Positions 58,668 to 64,000 of a stretch of DNA of 64,000 nt are shown piece after piece; the first letter of the stretch is position 1, and each line of letters opens with the position of its first letter. The stretch spans positions 1-64,000 of the forward strand of contig JAJDNS010000003.1 of the NCBI GenBank assembly GCA_022340585.1, read 5' to 3'. Under the pieces are notes generated by a model. It ran no database searches, was not told the origin of the DNA, and worked only from the letters and a program-made list of their open reading frames with translations. Origin of the DNA: Acidobacteriota bacterium (lineage in GTDB: Bacteria; Acidobacteriota; Vicinamibacteria; Fen-336). The position numbers were made by a program, and so were the translations under genes.

Positions 58668-60638
58668 ATGGACCAGAAGCCGCTGAACCCGTACGTCCCA
58701 GCCTCCACCAACATGGCCGAGCTGACGCCCAAGGCCGTCATCCTCGGCGTCCTGATGGCCGTCGTCCTGGGCGCGGCTAACGCCTACCTGGGCATGAAGG
58801 CCGGCCTCACGGTGGCCGCCACCTTCCCCGCCGCCGTGGTGGCCATGGCCGCGCTCAGGCCCTTCAAGGGCACGATCCTGGAGGAGAACCTCGCCCGCAC
58901 CACGGCCTCGGTGGGCGAGGCGCTCGTGGCCGGGGCGATCTTCACCATCCCCGCCTTCGTGATCAGCGGCGCGTGGGACGAGCTCCAGTACTGGGAGAGC
59001 ACCGCCATCATGATGATCGGGGGCCTCCTGGGGGTGCTCTTCATCATCATCCTGCGCCGCACCCTGGTGGTGGAGGCGGACCTGCCCTTCCCGGAGAGCG
59101 TGGCCGCGGCCGAGATCGTCAAGGCCGGCCAGGGGGGGCAGACGGGGGCCGCCTACGTCTTCGGGGCCATGGGCCTCGCGGGGCTCTGGGAGCTGTTCAA
59201 GAACAGCAACGGGATCCACGTGATCGCGGACTCCGCCCACCGCTTCGTCACCTTCGGCCGCTCCACGATCGAGATCGCCCAGGAGCGGATCGAGTACACG
59301 GGAGGGATGCTGCTGGCCACCCCGGCCGCCTCCCCGGCCCTGATGGGCGTCGGCTTCATCGTCGGGATGCGTGTCTCGGCGGTCCTCTTCGCCGGCGCCG
59401 TGCTGGGCTGGCTGCTGCTGGTGCCCCTCGCGCTCTTCCTGAACCCGGCCTTCGCCGACAGCCTGAGCGGCGACCTGGCCACCCAGGTCTGGTCGCGGCA
59501 GATCCGGCCCCTGGCCGTGGGCACCATGATCGTGGCCGCCTTCTACACCCTCTACAACCTGCGCCAGTCCCTCGTCACGGGTATCAGGAAGGCCCTGGCC
59601 AAGGTGGGCGTCACCGGGCCCGAGGGCGTCGACCGGACCCAGGTGGACCTGGACTTCCGGGGCGTCGCCGTGGCCATCGGCGTGATGGCGGTGGCGACCT
59701 TCGGCCTCTACTGGTACTTTGCCCAGTCGATCGCCGGGGCGCTCCTCCTGACCGCGGTGATGGTGGTCCTCGGCTTCCTGTTCGCGGCCGTGGCCGGCTA
59801 CCTGGTCGGGCTGATCGGCAGCTCCAACAACCCGATCTCCGGCCTCACCCTGAGCGCCCTCCTGATCGCCGCCATCCTGATGGTCGTGATCGGCGTGACC
59901 GACGTCCACGGCGTGGCCGCCGTCCTCGGCGTCGCCGGCGTCGTCTGCTGCGCCGCGGGCATCGCCGGCGACATGATGCAGGACCTCAAGGTGGGCCACA
60001 TCCTCGGCGGCACGCCCTGGCGCATGCAGGTGGGGGAGATGTTCGGGGTGGTGGCGGCCGCGGCGGTCCTGGCCTTCCCGCTGATGGCGCTTCACCGCGT
60101 CTACACCATCGGCTCGCCCGAGCTGCCGGCCCCCCAGGCGGGGCTGATGGCGCTCATGGCGCGGGGCATCGTCGAAGGCGCCATGGCGTGGCCGCTCGTG
60201 ATCGTCGGGATGTTCCTGGCCCTCGGCCTGATCCTGATCAAGTCCCCTTCGCCCATGCTCGTCGCCGTGGGGATGTACCTGCCCTTCGAGTCCACCGCGG
60301 CCATCTTCATGGGGGGCCTGATCCGCTGGCTGCTCGAGGCCCGGCTCGCGCGCCGCAAGGCCTCCCCCGAGGAGAAGGTGCGGGCCGAGAACATGGGGAC
60401 GCTCCTCAGCTCCGGCTTCATCGCCGGAGAGTCGCTGATGGCGGTGATCCTGGCCTTCCTGGTCCTCGGTGAGGACTTCTTCCCGTTCCTGGTGCGCATG
60501 CGCGCGGCGGTGACGCCGAGCTGGGAGCCGAGCTTCTTCCTCAGCCTGCTGGTGTATCCGGCGCTGGTCTACCTGCTGGTCTTCCTGCCGCTCAAGAAGA
60601 TGCGCGAGAGCGGCCTGCCCAGCGTGAAGGCGGAGTAG
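58668..60638 (+). CDS. Oligopeptide transporter, OPT family
   Basis: 656 aa with about 15 hydrophobic segments. LTPKAVILGVLMAVVLGAAN, AYLGMKAGLTVAATFPAAVV and the EENLARTTASVGEALVAGAI stretch, SSNNPISGLTLSALLIAAIL and PSPMLVAVGMYLPFESTAAI are typical of the bacterial OPT branch (DUF/OPT, 'putative oligopeptide transporter'). Such proteins are proton-coupled symporters for peptides or metal chelates. The direction is uptake by analogy only. It starts ATG at 58668. PqqD-like gene follows by 30 bases. Confidence 0.93.
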   Translation: MDQKPLNPYVPASTNMAELTPKAVILGVLMAVVLGAANAYLGMKAGLTVAATFPAAVVAMAALRPFKGTILEENLARTTASVGEALVAGAIFTIPAFVISGAWDELQYWESTAIMMIGGLLGVLFIIILRRTLVVEADLPFPESVAAAEIVKAGQGGQTGAAYVFGAMGLAGLWELFKNSNGIHVIADSAHRFVTFGRSTIEIAQERIEYTGGMLLATPAASPALMGVGFIVGMRVSAVLFAGAVLGWLLLVPLALFLNPAFADSLSGDLATQVWSRQIRPLAVGTMIVAAFYTLYNLRQSLVTGIRKALAKVGVTGPEGVDRTQVDLDFRGVAVAIGVMAVATFGLYWYFAQSIAGALLLTAVMVVLGFLFAAVAGYLVGLIGSSNNPISGLTLSALLIAAILMVVIGVTDVHGVAAVLGVAGVVCCAAGIAGDMMQDLKVGHILGGTPWRMQVGEMFGVVAAAAVLAFPLMALHRVYTIGSPELPAPQAGLMALMARGIVEGAMAWPLVIVGMFLALGLILIKSPSPMLVAVGMYLPFESTAAIFMGGLIRWLLEARLARRKASPEEKVRAENMGTLLSSGFIAGESLMAVILAFLVLGEDFFPFLVRMRAAVTPSWEPSFFLSLLVYPALVYLLVFLPLKKMRESGLPSVKAE

Positions 60639-60668
60639 CGCGGCGACGCCTCCCCTCGGGGGCGTCCC

Positions 60669-61097
60669 GTGTCCACGCTCGTGGCGCGCCGTCAGGTCGA
60701 GGAGACGCTCGCAGGGGTCAACCTGCTCGAGCTGGCTCCCGTCCGGGCGGCCCGCTGGGAGGAGCGGGGCGACCGCGTGGTGCTGATCCGTCCTCGCCCG
60801 GATGTGCGCGGCCTGCGCTCCGCCCTCGAGTGGCTCGGCGGCCAGCTCGCCCCGCGCCGCCTGCGGCTCGATCCCATGGGCAGCCTGGCCTGGCGCCGCC
60901 TCGACGGGAGCGCCTCGGTGGCCCGGGTGGCGGCGGCCGTGCGCGAGCGGTTCGGCGCCGCTTCGGAGCCCACCGAGGAGCGCCTGGGCCAGCTCGTGCG
61001 GCTGCTGCGACGGGACGGCTTCGTCGTTCTGCCCCCCTGGGACCCGCGGCCCCCGGCGGAAGCGACCCCGCTCTCCCACCGCCCCCCACCGGCATGA
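60669..61097 (+). CDS. PqqD-like (RRE-fold) protein
   Basis: 142 aa. Middle part VVLIRPRPDVRG...LRLDPMGSLAWRRLDGSASV and RVAAAVRERFG...LVRLLRRDGFVVL follow the PqqD/RiPP-recognition-element winged-helix pattern. Stand-alone PqqD proteins bind precursor peptides or other proteins. No RiPP enzyme or precursor is adjacent, so its partner is unknown. Starts GTG at 60669; the usual Shine-Dalgarno is poor (CCTCGGGGGCGTCCC). Ends Pro-rich. Confidence 0.7.
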   Translation: MSTLVARRQVEETLAGVNLLELAPVRAARWEERGDRVVLIRPRPDVRGLRSALEWLGGQLAPRRLRLDPMGSLAWRRLDGSASVARVAAAVRERFGAASEPTEERLGQLVRLLRRDGFVVLPPWDPRPPAEATPLSHRPPPA

Positions 61098-61125
61098 CCG
61101 ACCAGAGCCTCGCCCGGAGGATCCC

Positions 61126-61602
61126 GTGAGAAGCTGCTCCGCCGCCCTGATGCTGCTCGCCCTGCTGGCCGTGTCCCTCGCCGCCGCGCCGGGTTCCCTG
61201 GGCTACGACCCCGAGGCCGACCCCGCGGCGGGGCTGAGGGCAGCGACCGAGGAGGCGCAGGCCTCGGGGCGGCGGATCCTGGTGGTGGTGGGAGGCGATT
61301 GGTGCTCCTGGTGCCACACGCTGGACCGCTTCGTGAAGGGAAACGAGGCGGTCCACGAGCCGTGGAACCGGGCCTACGTCACGCTGAAGGTCCACTGGGA
61401 TCGAGAGCACCCGAACGAAGCGTTCCTCGGCCGATACCCGGCCATCGAGGGCTACCCCCACATCTTCGTCCTCGACGGCGACGGAGCTCTCCTGCACTCC
61501 CAGGACACCGGCGAGCTGGAGGACGGGGACTCCTACTCCCCCGACCTCGTGACCGCGTTCCTGAGGCGCTGGGCCCCTCCGACGCCGGCGAGGAAGCCTT
61601 GA
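61126..61602 (+). CDS. Secreted thioredoxin-fold protein with CSWC motif
   Basis: 158 aa. Signal peptide ending SLAAAPG; then a thioredoxin fold with GDWCSWCHTLDRF as the active site (CxxC, not CGHC or CGPC) and cis-Pro in GYPHIFVLD. Such exported thioredoxin-7-like proteins act as disulfide reductase or isomerase, or in metal/cofactor assembly. GTG at 61126 has GGAGG eight bases upstream. Close to the PqqD-like gene (28 bases), so possibly co-transcribed with OPT and PqqD. Confidence 0.83.
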   Translation: MRSCSAALMLLALLAVSLAAAPGSLGYDPEADPAAGLRAATEEAQASGRRILVVVGGDWCSWCHTLDRFVKGNEAVHEPWNRAYVTLKVHWDREHPNEAFLGRYPAIEGYPHIFVLDGDGALLHSQDTGELEDGDSYSPDLVTAFLRRWAPPTPARKP

Positions 61603-61731
61603 GCAGGTCCGGCTCCCCGCGGTGACGTCGCTCGCCGCGGTGACACCATCCGGAGCTCGGCGCGACCTGTCATGGTTGGCAGTTGTGCCCCGCCCCTCCG
61701 CAGGGAATACTCCACGAGCCAGGGGGGCGAA

Positions 61732-62514
61732 GTGGCCGCGCGGCGAAAGAAGGAGTGGTTCGACGACGACGCCTTTTGGCGGGAGCTCTACCCGTTCCTG
61801 TTCACCAGGGAGAGGCTGGCCGCGGCCGACGATCACGTGGAGCAGGCCCTGGCCCTGGCCCGCCCCCGGGGGCACGCGGCCCTCGACCTGGCCTGCGGCC
61901 CCGGACGTTGCTCGGTCGCCCTGGCCCGGCGGGGCTTCACCGTCACCGGCGTGGACCGCACCCGGCTGCTCCTGGACCGGGCGCGGTCGCGGGCGCGGCG
62001 GGCCGGTGTTCCAGTGGAGTGGGTCCGGGCCGACATGCGGGACTTCGTCCGGGCGGAGGCCTTCGACCTCGCCCTCAGCATGTTCACCTCCTTCGGCTAC
62101 TTCGACGAGAAGGACGACGACGTGCTGGTCCTCCGCAACGTCCTCGCCAGCCTGAAGCCGGGAGGTGTCTTCCTCATGGAGCTGGTCGGGAAGGAGTTCC
62201 TCGCGGGCGTGTTCCAGCCCACCACGATGGACACCCGGCCGGACGGGTCCCGACTGGTGCAGAGCCACGAGATCCTCGACGACTGGACCCGGATCCGGAA
62301 CGAGTGGGTCCTGGTCCGCCGGGGACGCACCCGGACCTTTCGCTTCCACCACACCATCTACTCGGGGCAGGAGCTGAAGGACCGGCTCCTCGCGGCCGGC
62401 TTCGTCCGGATCCGGCTGTACGGGAGCCTGGGGGGCGCCCCGTACGGGCGAGAGTCGGAGCGCCTCGTGGCCGTGGCCCACAAGCCCGGGGCCCGCGGAG
62501 GGCGCCCACGGTGA
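61732..62514 (+). CDS. SAM-dependent methyltransferase (class I)
   Basis: 260 aa. MAARRKKEWFDDDAFWRELY is the type of start found in this Methyltransf_25-like family, followed by motif I ALDLACGPGRCSVALA, motif II region FTVTGVDRTRLLLDRA, ALSMFTSFGYF and VLASLKPGGVFLME. No substrate specificity can be deduced. GTG at 61732 has GGGGGGCGAA upstream; ATG at 61672 gives an implausible extension. Its TGA overlaps the next GTG (GTGA). Confidence 0.85.
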   Translation: MAARRKKEWFDDDAFWRELYPFLFTRERLAAADDHVEQALALARPRGHAALDLACGPGRCSVALARRGFTVTGVDRTRLLLDRARSRARRAGVPVEWVRADMRDFVRAEAFDLALSMFTSFGYFDEKDDDVLVLRNVLASLKPGGVFLMELVGKEFLAGVFQPTTMDTRPDGSRLVQSHEILDDWTRIRNEWVLVRRGRTRTFRFHHTIYSGQELKDRLLAAGFVRIRLYGSLGGAPYGRESERLVAVAHKPGARGGRPR

Positions 62515-63434
62515 ACTGCGCGGTGTTCGGGACCGGGGCCCTGGCCTGTGCCCTCGGGGCCCGCCTCGCGAGGTCGGGCCACGGCGCGGTCACCCTGGTG
62601 GGCTCGTGGGGGGAAGGCCGGCGGGCCATCGCGGACCGGGGGATCGTCGTCTATGATCCGGAGACCACCTGGTCCGTGCGCGTCCCCACCGCCCCCCTCG
62701 AGCGGGCCCCGCATCCCGTCGAGGTGGCCCTGGTGCTGGGCAAGAGCCACCAGACCGCCTCGATCGCGCCCCACGCGGCCCGGGTCCTCTCGCCGTCGGG
62801 GCTGGTTCTCACGCTGCAGAACGGGCTCGGCAACCGCGAGACCCTCGAGACGTCCGCGGGGAGCGGGCGCGTCGTCGCCGGGGTGGCCCTCTACCAGGCC
62901 ACCCTGGTCGGCCCGGGGGCGGTGACGGTCGTGCCCGGCCTCGTCATCCTCGGCGAGGAGCCGGGAGCGGAAGAGATCCTTCGCCCCGTGGCCCGGTGGC
63001 TCCGCGCGGCCGGAATCGGCGTGGACGCGACACCCCACCTGCCCCGTCTCTTCTGGCGCAAGCTCGTCGCCCACTGCGCCCTCGAGCCCATCACGGCCCT
63101 CGCCAACGTCCCCAACGGCGCGCTCCTCGAGGAGCCCGAGCTTCACGCCCGCCTCCTCGCCATCGCCAGCGAGGTCGGCGCGGTGGCCGAGGCGAAGGGG
63201 ATCGACCTGGGCGCGGACCCCGGCGCCCTCGCGGTGCAGCTCGTGCGGGCCACCGCCGACCGCCGCTCCTCGATGCAGCGGGACCTCGACCGGGGGGCGA
63301 TCACCGAGATCGACGCCCTGAACGGGGCGGTCGCGGCCGAGGGGCGGCGCCTGGGCGTCCCCGTCCCGGAGAACGAGCTGCTCTGGCGACAGGTCCGCGA
63401 GCGCGAGGGTCGACCGGCGCCCCCGGAGGTCTAG
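62511..63434 (+). CDS. 2-dehydropantoate 2-reductase-like (KPR) family protein
   Basis: 307 aa, PanE/ApbA fold. NADP loop VFGTGALACALGARLARSG, VLTLQNGLGNRETLE, the catalytic Lys in FWRKLVAHCALEPITALANVPNG, and EIDALNGAVAAEGRRLGVPVPEN are typical. The Escherichia coli enzyme has Asn at the positions read here as His (KLVAHC) and Glu (ALEP), so two active-site Asn are replaced; another 2-oxo-acid substrate is possible. GTG at 62511 is coupled to the methyltransferase by GTGA. Its TAG overlaps the stop of the converging transporter gene. Confidence 0.85.
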   Translation: MNCAVFGTGALACALGARLARSGHGAVTLVGSWGEGRRAIADRGIVVYDPETTWSVRVPTAPLERAPHPVEVALVLGKSHQTASIAPHAARVLSPSGLVLTLQNGLGNRETLETSAGSGRVVAGVALYQATLVGPGAVTVVPGLVILGEEPGAEEILRPVARWLRAAGIGVDATPHLPRLFWRKLVAHCALEPITALANVPNGALLEEPELHARLLAIASEVGAVAEAKGIDLGADPGALAVQLVRATADRRSSMQRDLDRGAITEIDALNGAVAAEGRRLGVPVPENELLWRQVREREGRPAPPEV

Positions 63435-64000
63435 CGGCGGCGGGTCACCACCGCGACGCCCATGAGCACCAGCAAACCGCCCAGAACCACCCGCGGCCGG
63501 ACCGGCTCCTGGAAGAGCAGCGCCCCCACCGCGACGGCGACGATGGGGATGGTGTAGGCGATGAGCGCGACCCGCGTGGCCGGGGTGTGAGCGAGCATCC
63601 AGTAGTAGACGGTGAAGGTGATGGCCGACCCGAAGACCGCCAGATAGAGCAGGGCCCCCACCGAGCGCAGGTCGAAGACGAGCGGGGCTCCCCTCTCGAA
63701 GAGCAGGGCCAACGTGCCCACGACCGCGGCGGTGAGAAGCATGGGGACCGCGGTCAGGGAGAGGGGGTGGATCCCCGCGCCCCAGCGCTTGACCGCGACC
63801 GTGGCCACCGCGGAGACGATCGGCGACAGGAGCATGACCAGGGCCACCTCGCGCACGCGGGCGCCGCCGAGGAGCTGGAGGTCGTCGGAGAAGATCACCG
63901 CCACCCCGGCAAACCCCAGGAGAATGCCCGCCGCCGCCCGCCGCCCGAGGCGCTCCCCGGGGAGGGCAAAGTGGGCGATCACCGCGACGAAGAGGGGGTA
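63431..64000 (-). CDS. EamA/DMT-family transporter (partial, N-terminus outside window)
   Basis: Reads off the right edge; 189 codons visible of the C-terminal half of the usual ~300. Six hydrophobic segments remain, with YPLFVAVIAHFALPGERL at the edge, LLGFAGVAVIFSDDL, AVATVAVKRWGAG, FGSAITFTVYYWMLAHTPAT and the last helix VVLGGLLVLMGVAVV, as in EamA drug/metabolite transporters. Function (amino-acid or metabolite exporter) unknown. Confidence 0.88.
   Translation of the reverse strand, partial: YPLFVAVIAHFALPGERLGRRAAAGILLGFAGVAVIFSDDLQLLGGARVREVALVMLLSPIVSAVATVAVKRWGAGIHPLSLTAVPMLLTAAVVGTLALLFERGAPLVFDLRSVGALLYLAVFGSAITFTVYYWMLAHTPATRVALIAYTIPIVAVAVGALLFQEPVRPRVVLGGLLVLMGVAVVTRRR

Noticed and set aside
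58527-61079. 850-codon open frame on the minus strand
   Set aside because: Antisense to the OPT and PqqD-like genes; Asp/His/Arg-rich translation without motifs.

Overview
This window is GC-rich bacterial DNA (about 70% G+C by eye) with tightly packed genes, many 4-base stop/start overlaps (ATGA or GTGA) and frequent GTG or TTG starts. The cell is Gram-negative: there is a TonB protein, several predicted outer-membrane beta-barrels ending in Phe, a LolD/FtsX-like transporter, an S46 periplasmic dipeptidyl peptidase and several Tat signal peptides. DUF5916, S46 peptidase, DUF5107-TPR, DUF1080 and TonB with a Gly-Val repeat in one neighbourhood suggest Acidobacteriota (Thermoanaerobaculia-like). 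That assignment is inference; no rRNA or marker comparison was possible. No rRNA, tRNA, CRISPR array or intact insertion sequence was seen.

Region by region. 1-5400 (minus): M50 rhomboid-like/site-2-type protease, trpS, scpA, scpB, ABC ATPase and FtsX-type permease in one compact run. 5450-9100: ClpX-like AAA+ ATPase, a small Cys protein, DUF2007 and uvrC. 9500-15500: NTF2-like secreted protein, AlkD-type repair protein, DUF5916 outer-membrane protein followed by a covarying pair of hairpins, then egtB-egtD for ergothioneine. 15700-21100 (minus): Tat-exported Gfo/Idh/MocA oxidoreductase, malonyl-CoA synthetase-like ligase, Tat-exported glycosidase preceded by a coupled 29-codon leader ORF. 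21600-26900: ABC-type membrane protein plus ATPase, malonate transporter madL-madM, and a sodium:solute symporter. 27000-32450: a truncated extradiol dioxygenase, rtcB, and a complete AmmeMemoRadiSam operon (fused Memo-AMMECR1, DUF362, radical SAM). 32474-39000: TonB, fused aspartokinase-homoserine dehydrogenase, Yip1-like protein, spermidine-synthase-like membrane protein. 39000-46700: DUF5107-TPR protein, small membrane protein, a strong terminator and promoter, a beta-barrel protein and a Ser/Thr kinase. 46785-50062 (minus): perR-rubrerythrin-FeS protein-DUF3501-HNH operon behind a large inverted-repeat operator. 50186-64000: GH2 glycosidase, DPP7-type peptidase, membrane-anchored PLC-like protein, DUF1080-PHP lipoprotein, OPT transporter, PqqD-like, thioredoxin-like, methyltransferase, KPR-like reductase and a DMT transporter cut by the right edge.

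Two clusters stand out. In the AmmeMemoRadiSam operon every product carries an N-terminal export-like signal, including the radical SAM enzyme, which is hard to reconcile with a cytoplasmic SAM supply. In the perR operon the regulator keeps all nine known PerR metal and sensor residues, and a 21-bp inverted repeat covers the -10 of a consensus promoter whose transcript would be essentially leaderless; the downstream FeS/DUF3501/HNH genes have no settled function. Malonate genes (madL, madM, a MatB-like ligase) suggest malonate uptake and activation to malonyl-CoA without the malonate decarboxylase complex.
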